From Numida meleagris (taxonomy: Eukaryota > Chordata > Aves > Galliformes > Numididae): DNA of 64,000 bases. Numbering within the stretch: the first letter of the stretch is position 1; each line of letters begins with the position of its first letter. A program made the translations under genes and the position numbers. The notes beneath the pieces are model-generated. The model had not been told where the DNA came from, did no database searches, and worked only from the letters and a program-made list of their open reading frames with translations. The stretch covers positions 3,907,076-3,971,075 of the forward strand of contig NC_034421.1 in assembly GCF_002078875.1 (NCBI RefSeq), given 5' to 3'. Positions 1-12,455 of the stretch are shown one piece after another.

Positions 1-3000
1 TCAAAAATGTTACATTCCTATGAAAAAATTTCTAAAAAGCCGTGTGTTTTTCCAATAAAATCCCTCATCAGGTTTCAAGGAAAGTTGTTCTTAAGCAAGC
101 ACTGGCAGCCCTGCTGGTGGGTCCAGCAGTGCACTGTGCATGGAGTCTCTGAGGGCAGAATCTACACGGTGCAACAGAGAGCAGGAGAGACATGGCCGTG
201 TTTTCTTCCAGATATGTTTATACAGTAAATGAACTTCTCATGGGTTTTGCGCCTTCTCCTGAATTGGAAGTAATACTGCAAATCCACTTGTGTGAATTCT
301 ATCTGTGCTGTGGCATGTAGATTGTAAACATTATTATTTCTGACAGTATAAAGAGGTTTGCTAACACTTCAGTAATTTCATTTTTAAAGCAAATTTGTAC
401 TGTTTGTATTATGTGACCAATAATGTACTTCCCACTTTAATTTCATATCTTAATTAATGCTAGAAATAGTCTGTGATCACGCTTGCGTAACAAGTTTTAT
501 GCAAAGCAGAAGGTAATACCAGCATATGGAAAAGAAAACACTTCAAAATGCTTGCAGACTTGATACTATGAATGCAAAGTCTGTCTGGAATGTGAACAAT
601 AGGAAAGGGGCAAGATGGGAAGCCAAATATGGATTTGCTTGTTAGAATGAGCCTTAGCCAAACAGGGCAATTTTAAGCCTGAGAAGTAAATAAACAATTT
701 AATACATTGAACCAGTATGTTTAATGCTACATGTGTTAAAGAAATAATATATTAAATAATAAAGCCATAATACGTTGCAGAGTTTGTAAAGAAAATTACA
801 TTGACATGGTCATCATGAGCTTTGATCTAAGGAAGATAAGAAAGATGTAATACATCAGATAGAAGTGAATAAACCATTTCTGTCTAATAACAAAACAGTT
901 GGGCAAAAGTATGGTCCTGAGTGAGTGAGCATGTAGGCAACAGTTGCAGAAAGATGGTATATTTTGGAAAAGTAATAAATAATTTCAGCAAGTTCCAAAA
1001 ATTCTTAAAGAGACATCCGAGTCTGGAAGATATTGCTTTGAACTGTCTGAAGTTTATCAGATTTTGAAAGTGATGGCACTTCATTTTCTGTTAGAATAGG
1101 TCTAAGATAATCAATAATAATTAGGGTAAAAAAACAGTTTCATTAGATCAAGTGGAAAGTGGAATATCCAATTTCTGTGTGAGTACATTTATATATTAAT
1201 TGAGTGCAACCTTGCGACATGACTCAGTGCACATTGCCACTTTTATTGAGGGCAGAAGGAAAAAACTATAGATAATTCCCTGGGTAGTCATCCACAGAGA
1301 ACACTGTTAGAGATGCACAGCTTGTTATTCCTTCCTTGAAGGACATCGGCATCAGACTTGCTCCAGCCCACATGAAAAGCACATCAACAGAATCAGTCTG
1401 ACAGCTGAGAAAGTTGTCCTGCTCTGTTCCCGAACATGAGGCAGGCTCTAGGATAAAGGGATGGTCCTCAGGAAAGCAGAACATGAGCTACGAGGCTTTG
1501 TACTGCAGATCACATTCAAAACCTTGAACTGTGGCTGGAAGTAAATGGAGTTTGAGCAATGTCTGGAAAATAGACCAAACTATCTAGTGAAATCAAAATG
1601 ATATCCAGAAGCCAGCACATTGGGAGTATATCACATAGCATGAGATGTCAAAAATTAGTCCCAAATTTGAAATTTCTTATTATCAGTTCAACTGATAATA
1701 CAAAACTAATGAAAATCTTGACTTTTCTTAACCGTATGCCCTAGTCACCTTTTAAGTAAGAAAACAATGGCTAGGCAAGTGTGTCAGCTAAGACCTTGCT
1801 AGCAGTAATAGTAACAGAAATACTATTATATAGTAGCAAAACCCAGTTTATTTTCTCAAGTCCAATGCATTATTCACTCCCTGTGGAAAATTCTGTAAAT
1901 TTTCTGTGGTGGAGGATTTCAATTTTACCTCCAGCACTAGAACTCCCCATCTTGACAAGATGTGTGATAGTTAACCTATCACCGAGCCACTGTAATCTTC
2001 TTTTCTTAGAAGCACACATCACTCCACAATAAAAACAACTGGGAAATCCTTCATGTTCTTCCCTGCCTCCATCTATTCATCAATAAGTTAGCTGATACAT
2101 CTTAAAGTGGTCCTTGATTCTTTAAGCGCTTTTCTTTCTTGTCCATTCTCCTGCAGTTAGGCACTGCAGCACAGATGGTCAGATCTCTTTCTCAAGACTT
2201 TGGCTTGTCAGGGGGATACAGTGGGACGCGTCTGGTCTTACCAGCATTGGCAGGACGCTTACAAATGGAAATATTAAAGTAAGGCCATCGTGAAACTTTT
2301 ATTTCCTTGAGGGCCGTATTCCTGGCTATCAGATAATCTTCTCAGAAACTTTGCACCAAGGCTTTTTTTTGATGTCGTGTAGAATATAAAAAACAACAAC
2401 TGCAGCCCAAAACCACCCCCCCTCCCCCGCCTTTATTTTTTTCCTTTAAAAAGACACTTTTCTTCAGTCTATGCCACTTATCTATGAAGATGCTCTCTTT
2501 TTTGGTTTGGGAACTGCAATGATTTCTGGTATGTAAGTCGATAACTCAAGAAGTGTTTAGAAAAATTAATAGGGAGCTTTTTATTTCTGCAAGGAGCTGG
2601 CTGAGATATTCACTGCAATGCGCGCAGCAAGTGTCCTTGTTATTTTATTGCAAGATGATGCAGCAAGACTCTGGTGTCACTTTAGAAGAAGTTTGAAAAA
2701 TCCTGCTGAGATTTTCCTATTATTAACTACAGTGCAGTGCTATAGATGTGAACACCACTGCCCCAGTCTTAGAAACTTTTAACAGTATGCACTGCTATTT
2801 TAGAGCTTATTCCGAGTATTTTATGAAAAATTTGAGCGAGTGTCCCCGAGCAGATGATTTAAATGGTGAGTTTGCAAAGGGTGGCTATGTGTAAGCTGGT
2901 CTGACAGCTTCGATACTCCTGCTTCAATTGGTTTTGCAGCGCTAATCATCTGGAACTGCAATCTGGGGCCTTGCTTCTGGACCTTCTTATTAAGCTGTGA

Positions 3001-3262
3001 AATATTGAGATGCATGTCACTTCAATAAATTTATTAGTAAATTAGGTAGTCTCTAGACCTATTCATAATACTGGGAGATGCAGAATGTTCTGCAGACTGA
3101 CGTCTTTTTTTCTGATGCAGGCTTTGTAAAAACAGAAAACAAGATTGATGAATATTTTAAAAACCTTGCCAGCCAGCATTTCTGAGGAGTCAAAGACAAT
3201 AAAGCCAATTATCATTTAACAATGATAAATTTTTTCCCTTGAGCATTGACAATGCTTTTTTC

Positions 3263-3294
<32 letters not shown>

Positions 3295-6200
3295 TTGGGG
3301 ACTAAACATTAAATTTCTGGCTTGGTTGCATTGCAATTAATTTGAAATAGCAGGGTGCCGTGTTGTTCCACCCAGCTCCCCCTGTTGCTATGAAAAGACA
3401 TTTCATTCTGCAACGGTAGGCACTGACACGAGGCTAAACAGACCATGTTTGTCTCTGGTTGAGGCCTATTTTGTTTTTCAATTTAATGTATCAAAACGAA
3501 ATTTTTTACAGAAGGGAAGGGCTCAATTTCAGACTGTTGTAAAGAAAAGTTCCCATGATAGCACAAGACGATTGGGTCACTTCCAGCGGCACTAAAAGTG
3601 AAATACTCTTTCCATTGTTAGAAAAGAAGCGGAGGAAAAAGTGCCGCTTTACCTGTCAATGCTGTTGATGCAACACCACTTTTGACATCCTTCTGTCAGG
3701 TTAGTTAAGAAGATAAGTTCTCAGAAGAGTCTGAGCAGACGTTTTCCTCTTTGGAAGAAAGCATTTCACAAACATAATTTTTCATATTAACCATCAGGGT
3801 TTGCTCAAGTCAGCAGATGTTGAGGATCCTTCATGGCTATGTTTGAAACATACTGCTGAATGAATTTTTCATGGCTAGTTCCAGCTTTCAGGTGTCGAGA
3901 GAAGAAAAGGAGTGGGCAGGAACCCCCAGAGAGCAGAGATTTCTGTTCTGAGGTCAAATTCATGCAAGTTCTGTAAACTTGTCAAACTCTTTTTAGTTCA
4001 TGCTGAGGGAATTTATTTCACTTAGGCTCTGTGGGTCAGTACCATAGAGGTGAAACGAATGCCTCAGTGTAGCATTGTTTTCTGTGGGTTTTTGTTGGTG
4101 GTTTGTTTTGTCTTTTGGGGAGGGAGGTTGGTGATGGGTGGGAAAGGAACAAGAGATGAAATGAAATTGCATTTCTATGCTGTAATTGTACCGCACGTGC
4201 CCGAGGTTCTGATCACATACTGGGGAAGTCCAGCAGAACACAGCTCAGCTCCCCAGGCACTGGTTTTAATTCATTCTTTGAAAGAATGACACTTCTTTCC
4301 TCTCCTATTTTCTGCATGGGCTTTGCTCTCTCTGGGCAGAGTTTCCAGGAAAGATAACCGAGCAATTCTCACATGTAATTTCATGAGCAAATGTGTGTCC
4401 TCACTTTGGTAATCACTCAACATTCCTTTGTTATCCAAAAAGCTAATTTGAAGGAGGCTACTGAAGTGTGTGGGATTTGAAATTGAACATTCAGGATAAA
4501 ATCTGTGCAAATGCCATCTTTAATACCCTGGAAAAATGCTGTAGTTCTTGATGCTTTTTCTTCAGTGGTACCTCCAATCTGCTCTCATACTAAAGGGCAT
4601 ACTTTTTTTTAAACTGGGAGTTTTGTTTCTCATGTTTTTTGTGCTTTTGGGATGCATATATTTAAGTCAAATACATTTAAGTATTATAGTTGTGACAAAG
4701 AGGAGTACATTGAGTTAGTGTTAAAATTTTATTGTTTTTTTTTAATAACATTGGAACGAATTTTAAGTTAAGCTTTGTCCGGAAGTAGGAGGTGTGTTCA
4801 AGGCTGATGCTCCCAATGGTTTGCCCTATTTGTCTACTGGGAGAAGGACACTGTATTGCAGTGTAGAATCACATTATATGCATTAGGAAGAAATAGAAGC
4901 TTATCATCATATTTTAACAGCATTCTTGGTTTCCAAATTTCACTGCCAGATCTTTTCCATAGATCTTTCTTTTGCCTCCTCAAAGGAAAACTTTTCACTT
5001 TTAATAGTGGTGATATAAAGGGAAACCTGCAGTTAAAATCATACATTGCTAACCTGCAGGAATAATAAAGATTAGATGAGGAACACCTGTGGCAGCTTGA
5101 ACTTTGCTTTGGCTTTGCTCAAATGTTCTATCAGTGGTCTTTCAGATAAATAGCAGAAGGGCTGGTCTGTCTCCAGTTTCTTCCTCTTCTTTTGGAGTGT
5201 TTTTGATAACATTATTGGCACAAGTGGTGCACGTTTCTATCTGCTACAACCCCCCTTCCAAGAGACTTGTTTCTGCTCTGCTAGTAGAACTTGGATTCTA
5301 GATGACTCTCCTCAGAGTCATTACAATATTTTAAATGATATATCAATCAACTACTGATGACTTTTTGGAATGGAAAGACAACAGAATAAACTTCCTGCAT
5401 GTTTTTTTTTCAGTCTTACTACTGGAGAGAATGTGAACAGCCAAGATCAACATATAATATACTGAAATGTCTGGTACTTGATTTTCATCATATAGCCTCA
5501 ACAAATGTAGAAATCTTTAAATACATAGTTTATGGAAATAGTTCCTTCCTTTTCTAACTAAAGGCACTTATACAACATCTGTTATTATGGGGAATTGTCC
5601 CTTGCCTGTGAAGCTGGGAAAATTCACAGCGGTTGAGTATATGTTCCTTTGGCGTATGCATAGACGTTAGGCATCCTGAAAAAATGTCGTATGATTGAGC
5701 TTCTGAAATCCAACTCATTACTGTAACCAAACTTCTAGTTACACTTGTCCGTTTGTAAGGCTGGTTGTTCTTTTTTGTAAGAGATTGGGAATGCAGACAC
5801 TCTCTCAAAATCCTGGGTTGTCTTCTGAACCCTTTATTTATATCTGACACATGCAATTAATCTCTCCCTATCTCTAATCACTTTTGCTATTACATTCATT
5901 GGAGTGATTTGTATCCAATCTCTGTCACTGCTCTGTAATTGATATGTGGAGATAAGAGATTCTTAGAGGACACAAACAAGGAAAAGGGAAAATTGAATCT
6001 ACCTTGCAATCATTTTATAAAAAGTGACATACATCAATTATACATGCCATCCAGGAAAATGCCATCCTGAACAAACTGTGATGATTTGTTAGAAGACCAA
6101 CATAAGAGAAATGTCAGAAAACTTTTCTGGACAGAAAAGTATTGCTAGTTCAACTGAATGCTTTTTAATGTCACCAATTGACCTACAATTCTTTAAAATT

Positions 6201-8820
6201 CTTCAGAATTTACAAAGAAAATATTCTTGTTCAGAGCTTTTCTTCATAGTCAAACTTGTCCTAGTGCTCTAGCACGGAATAAGATGAAAGGAGGCTGCTG
6301 AAATCAACGTTAGTTTCACCTGGCAGTAAAAGAGTGTTGGGCACTCAGGTGAGTCATCTTTCTGGGGTGAAAATGGTAAAACTGATAGTGAAGCCCAATT
6401 GGTACTTAACTGCCTTCTGCCACAGGACTAATTCTGTCTAGTTTCTTTGTTCTATTTCAGTGCAGTCAGGAAGTGAACTAATTTGCTGCTGTCTCTTGTT
6501 CAAGTACTAATTAGTTCCTGTCCATACCTGTAAGCTTAAGTAATGCTTTTGGATCTTTGAAAATCTGTTCAATGTATACTGATAATACTACTAAAATTAC
6601 CTGCTAGTAAATGGGTACGATAAATAAACATAAATAGATAAATAGAGATGATAAATAACAGTAGTAGAAATCGTTAAACAGATGAAAGAAAAGCAGCATC
6701 CAGTGTTGGCCCCCCTTCCTGGTGCAGTAGGGCTGGCAAAATATCTTCCCTAGAACTCTTTATTTCTTCGCTATCACATATGGACAAGATAAATGGACTT
6801 TTTAAAAAACTTAGAGGAGAAAGAAATGCACCTATTTGTAGGCATTTGTAGAGGGCTTTGAGTTTCAGTGTATATAATTACTCTGAAGCTTTAAAAGGAA
6901 TAGCTGAGACTCTGAGACTCTCATATCAATTTACCCTTTCTGAGCATTACCTTTTGATCTCCTATGAATCCCCTTCAGTTATGCTACATTCCTGGAGTGC
7001 TCTAAGTATCTGACTTGAAATCTTTCTCTTCCGTACAAAGTTGGATGTGCTTAAAATATCATTTTCATTTGTTTAGAGTTGATAAACCTTACTGAGAGGG
7101 TGAAGAGAACCTTAACCTAAACATGCTATCCGGAGGGAAAACACATTCTGAGAGAAAAAATATCTGTGTACTACGTGCTGTGACAGCTTGGTACTGTTCT
7201 GTAATGACACGAGTTGTCCTGGCTGATCTGTGAAAGACAGGTTAAAAAGATATAAAGATATTGGTGTTAAGAAAAAAGTGAGAAGCATCTTTACTTATAA
7301 GTGGATAAATTAGCATGATGTCACTTTTTATTCATAGGATTAGGACTTGCTCTGCAATTAAAAAAAAAAAAGTAATTAGAATCTATTTGGGTGTTCTTTA
7401 AAGTGTCATTGTGTTAGGCAAGTTTGAAATGTCTCATATACAGTATAGATTAGGAATGATAAATATGTTCCAAACAGATGTTTAATAGAATAACTTCTGC
7501 ACTTACTTACTGCAAAAGCCTAAGTGCATCCTAACAATTGTATTATACATGCTGAGGGCCTGCACGGCAGAACCCCTGCAGCATCTTTACAAGAACTGAT
7601 TTTCATCTCATCCTTTCACAAACATATGGTTGCTCGAGGGTTATCATTTGCAAAACTTTTCATATTAAAGATATTTTTAATCTCTTCTCCATGTTTATCA
7701 GAACTGGAAAATTAAGCAAGGGTAGGAAGTCCTCGCATCTATGTCTCATTGGAAAAAAAAAACAAAACCCAAAACTGCAAAATAAGCATTTGAGAGTCAA
7801 GACATGCAGAATGCCATGTCATCTGTACAGCTTTAAATCATCTCCTTTGCGTAGGCACATTATGGTAAGGTATTTCATTTGATTGCTGCTGCCATTCTGT
7901 TCAGCAGAAGAGAGGGTCAGTGTGTAAATCAGAACTTACTGTGGTGTTTCTCTGAAACTGGCTAACCAATTTTTGATCCAATTCTTAACAAAAATGTTTA
8001 CTATTGGAAATTCATTAAGGTTTTAATAAGAACTTGCTATCAATTTTCGAGTAATTTAGAATAATTAGACCTTCCTCTCTCATTTATAATAGGAAGAGAA
8101 ACTCAAATTTGACTTTGACCTTGGTTGCCTGACCTGCTATCCATAAAATCCTCATCGACTTCTTGCCCCCTTGGTTGTGCTACGGGAGCAGTAAGGTGCC
8201 AGCACAAGGTGTGCGTGACCCTTCTTGTACTGCTCAGTTTGGAGTGGTTACACATCAAAGCAAATTCTGATTCCCTTTCTTACAAATTGCACGGTAAGGC
8301 AATAAAGCCACTGAATTATTTGTCACATGCAGCCTCTTTCTGTACCTCTACGCCCCTCAAAAACAATCCTCAGTCATAAACTGTGTATTTTTATGGTGGA
8401 TAAATCATTTCAGTTATTGCACATGGGAATGCAGTTACACCTGTAATCTGGGAGAACATTCTTGCTAAATAGTGTTTCTGTTATGAACTGAAATTTTTCT
8501 GTGCTAAAATGGAGGGGATCTGGCAGCCAGGAAGGTGCACACAGAGTCCTGGTCCCTAAGGCTCTGCTCTTGCAAGAATGTTGTTACCTTTGTCCAACTG
8601 TGTTTGCTGTTTGTGTGCATACGGGCTGAGAACAAGCAGCTGACTGCTGTTGTAGATAGGGGAAATACTGCAGGGGACGGTTCTGCTGCCTGAAGAAGGA
8701 AAAGCAGAAGTTCTGTGCAGTAGCGATTTTTATTTCCATTTGTTCCTTGTGTACTGAGGAGGGATAAAAAGAAAAGCTTGCTTATTTCCTCACGTTGGCT
8801 ATATTTGGATGCACTCTGCA
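1..8820 (+). other. SDK1: Upstream SDK1 intron, segment 1 (no exon seen)
   Basis: This is AT-rich non-coding sequence, read as part of the long intron that ends at the acceptor before 49646. Open frames are short, on both strands, and show no domain or family resemblance. Visible contents are homopolymer runs, including 29 A at 3263-3291, a pyrimidine and C-rich patch near 2405-2440, and an A/T tetranucleotide-like stretch near 6615-6660. I saw no CR1 tail, tRNA or hairpin worth calling. Assignment to the SDK1 intron is inferred from the three downstream exons on the + strand, because the exon upstream of this intron is not in the window. A nested non-coding RNA cannot be excluded from sequence alone. 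Confidence 0.7.
3263..3291. repeat. Poly(A) homopolymer, 29 bases
   Basis: An uninterrupted run of 29 A follows a short T-rich stretch. It is the longest homopolymer in the window. CR1, the main avian retroposon, does not leave A-tails, so this could be a slippage tract or the tail of an old retrocopy. No gene-like sequence was recognised upstream on the same strand. Confidence 0.95.
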
Positions 8821-8960
8821 AAGCCACACGCTTGCAGCCTGGCTTGGTCAGGGCAGGGAAGGCCCAGGAAGGCCCAGGAAGGCCGCGGTGCTGCGCGCTG
8901 CCGCTGCTGGGGAACGTCCCCGTCCTGGGCGTCAGATCACTGACAGCGGGGCTGGCACAG
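8821..8960. promoter_or_regulatory. GC- and CpG-rich patch in intron
   Basis: This short GC-rich patch stands out from AT-rich surroundings. It begins with a small tandem repeat of a 10-base unit (ggcccaggaa, a little over two copies at about 8857-8885). A core at about 8881-8935 follows with roughly eight CpG pairs, including gcgcgc and ccgcgg. The patch runs directly into an AT-rich, TAAT-containing block. It could be an intronic regulatory element or a small CpG cluster. Function is inference only. Confidence 0.35.
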
Positions 8961-10720
8961 CTATTACCGAAAGTAATTGGCAGTGAGTGATTAAAATTGC
9001 AGATGGCCTTTTCAAGGTGATTATGAATATTAAATCAAGCCTGTAAAAGCGAGCTAAAAAGGCCCGTGAAAGTGAGAAGGGAATATGCTGAGGGTAATTG
9101 CAGCAGAAGGTGTTTTGCATTCTCATGTTAGGGTACGTGCTGCGCTCATCCCAACCCACCCACCCAACCAAAAATAACCCCCAAATAATCCAAATGGACC
9201 TATTGTGTCAGTGGGTAGAACCATATCATGCTGTAAAACCCTTATGGGTCTCACTGTGCTGGATGGAGTGCTTTTGCCCAGGTCCACCACTGTCACTGCT
9301 GAGCAGTGATCGCTCTGCAACGTCCGATGTACACATGCCATGCTGTGCAATTAACAGTGATCTCTTCCTGTTCTTTTCCAATTATAAGTGATTATGACAA
9401 ATGTTCTTTTCCACATCACCCTGGAGCAAGGCCAAGATTTACTGTGTAGTGGCTTAATTTCGTTCGGGGAACTTTATCTCGCAAAGCAAAGGTTAGCTGG
9501 GAACCTTAATCTAAGCTTCGCTCTGTTCCATAGTTTAAAATGGAAATTTGAAGTGCAGGCAAAAACAAACAAAGAGAAAGCTAAAAACAGATAAATGTCT
9601 TTGTTTTGAGCACCACTCATTTTGTATGTATATATTTTTTAATAAACGTACAGAAAGCTTGCACATACCAAATAGCTGTGAACTTACAGCCCCAGGGGGA
9701 GTGCTTTCTTGTGCGTATTGTGATTATAGACTCATCACTTTCCGACCAATTTCATGCTTTCAAATAAAACAATTTTCTATGGTTGCTTATACTTCAGTGG
9801 ATTATTATTGTATCGATTCCCAAACTTCATGCTGGACTGTCCAGTCTGCTCTTGAACTGCAAAATGCCACGGGATTTATTGCAAAGATTCATATAAAATC
9901 TCTTGTGCAATTACTGCTTATTACCTTCGGCGTGACAGGAGTCATTTGTTTAATCATTTTCCCTTCGGACAATTCTTCATCTCACCTGAATTGTGTGGTC
10001 ATTGTTATGTTAGCGGTTTTGCTGTCTATTGATTCCTCATCTAAATTAATATTATTTTATTTATGGATATTCCCTTGGTAAATTTTATAGCAAATTCTGC
10101 TTATTCCACTGCAATAATTTTTATTTTCAACCATATTGGCACAGGAATTGGTCTGTGGCCTCTTTGACAAAAAGGTTTGCACTATGCAAGTGCTGTAAAA
10201 AGCTATTTGAAAAAAAACCTGAAATATCTCTCATTGGTTCATGCCTAATCAATGCAGAAGGTGTGTTTTTAAGGAACAGATTGTCTAAATGCATAATTAG
10301 TACTTCTCTTTTACCATAACAGACAATTTTCACCTTTTAATTCAAATAGATAATGTCCAAAAATGAGGAATTAAGAAGGAAAAAAAAAACGGAATTTTTT
10401 TTTTCAATTTAAAGAAGCAGTTGGTTGAAATATGACAATATTATGTTCATCCAATCTCAGGGCATGTAAATTTCAACTCTTTAAAACTGCGGCTCCTCTA
10501 AAAGTGTCCTGTGTGAAATATAAGCCCGGTACATGTGGCAGACTGTTTAACATTGAAAGTATCTTGATAGAATTCGGATTATCAGCTGCCCTTTGGCTTT
10601 TTGGAAGGGTATTGATTACTTTGGGACATGATTGATATGTCACTTTGTAACTGTGAGTGTCTGGGTTACTTTGCAAACGAGTATTATTGGCCGTGCTGCT
10701 AACACAACAACTTGCATTAG
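8961..10720. promoter_or_regulatory. Candidate conserved non-coding block(s)
   Basis: This interval has few homopolymers and no recognised transposon. It is dense in ATTA/TAAT-type homeodomain core motifs, for example near 8990-9100, 9720-10130 and 10230-10700. This is the look of vertebrate conserved non-coding elements inside introns of large neuronal genes. The interval also contains one of the two longest open frames of the window (+ strand, 9548-10081, 177 codons), which has no recognisable domain and is more likely a by-product of base composition. Conservation cannot be measured here, so this is an impression and not a demonstration. Confidence 0.3.
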
Positions 10721-12407
10721 ACGCAATGAGCAGAGGAAGAGCTTTTGATTAAACTGTGCCTGACAGATCAGATATGCTCAGTGATGAAGAGGGCAATCTG
10801 CACTTCACAGGCTGCTGGGAAGAAATATTATGGGATCTGGCAGACCTTTGTGGTTCTGAGAGTAAGTGCTGAATTCCCATCCTCAGTATAATGCAGAATT
10901 GATTTTCAAAACCGAGTCTGGAGCAGGGGCATGTTGTTTTGCTGTAAGATGTGATGGCACTGACACCATTGCCACAGTGCCCCAGGGATAGGCTGCTGGG
11001 CAACTGGACAGGGCTTTCTGCAGGGTCAGAAGACAAAAAAGCAGTGTAATTGTAAATTTCTTCAAGATTGTAACAGTTGCTTTCAGAAGGTGTTTGTAAT
11101 GAAAAAAGTGTCAAACCTCTAATTAGTGCTTGTGTTCACATATCTTTTCATAAAGGGAAACGATGAAATAACAGTTTTTCTGGAGTCTGTGGCTAGCAGA
11201 TGCAGGTAGGCAGAGTCATTCTTGGTTACTCTTGGTTCATTCTTTCATTGCTTATACCAGGGGAGGTGTTTTTAATTTTGTCAAAATATTTCCAAGTCTT
11301 GAAACTTAAAACATACAAGTTATGAAATTCCTGCTTTTAAAGCAATATATAAGCCTTTTTTTTTTTTTTTTTGCCTGCAGAAGGAGACTATGGTTTTAAA
11401 TTAGAGGTTTATGAAGTCAGCAGACCATCCTCTTTGCAAACTTTCAAAGGCTGAACGTTAATGACTCAATTACCTGGTTTTAGTTTGGTGTGGATCTGGT
11501 ACCTCCTCTCAGTTTTACTTGGCAGCGTTGCAAGCAAACTTGTGGATGTCTTAGTGTCTTCATGGAGTTTTTATACACGGTGCATGAGATATTGACTGGA
11601 GGAACAGGAAGTACAAAAGTCATTTGTGCATTATATTTGAAGAAATTACTTATTACCATAAAAACTGATTCTTAAATGAGCTGGATTTTTTTTTTAAATA
11701 ATCAACAGAAGTGAATACAATTAATGTGAGTAATATTTGTGATGCAAAAGTCTGACAGTCACATCTTTTAACAACAATTTTCTGAAGTAAATTTAACCTT
11801 CTCGGTGCAGCATAAGCTCTCTATTTACAGAAAGCTTTGCCAATGAGCATAAACAGCAAACCAGCCTGCACTGATGGCCCTTCTGACTCCAGCAGAAATG
11901 GTCTCTGGAAGAACACTGGCCTATAATCAAATGGTTCTGCAATTTAGGTCATCTTAGCATCCAATTGTTTTTCAGACATATTTATTAAAAAAAAATGAGA
12001 GAAGAGAGACAATGATGACTAGAGTTACTGTAGACAGTGTATGCTGTGAAGAATAGGACTTTTGTGAAATTGTACAGCTTTTGAAATATATCACAGAGAG
12101 ATTGAGGGGCTTGGGCTTGCTTTCTATTTTCTTTTTCGTTCGTTTTTCTTTTTTAAAGTGTGCAGCGGTGTTTTAAGTTGTCACCTCATTCTTTACTGCA
12201 GTGGGCTTGTGTTTAGAATGAGGTAAGAGTGAGCTGAACAGAACAACTAATGCAGGAAGAAGAGAGGCTTGCATCATCTTACACTTTGCCTTCTGCAAAC
12301 TGAGCACTGTGAAAGGACGAGGCTTGCCTTTAGTGCCAGAGCTGTTCCTTCCGATGGGCCCCTAAGAACAGTGCAGGATGTGGTTCCTTTTCATGTGTGA
12401 TCACCAC

Positions 12408-12455
12408 ACTTTAGAAACTGTGTTAGAAACTGTGTAGGAACTTTAGAATCTGTGT
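12408..12455. repeat. Local micro-repeat (ttagaaactgtg-like, three copies)
   Basis: Three close copies of a 12-15 base unit of the form ttagaaactgtg or ttagaatctgtg lie next to each other, with small spacers. This is probably replication slippage. No function is suggested. Confidence 0.8.

Noticed and set aside
6615..6660. A/T-rich stretch with taaa/taga units, possible microsatellite
   Set aside because: Units are too irregular to call a tandem repeat with confidence.
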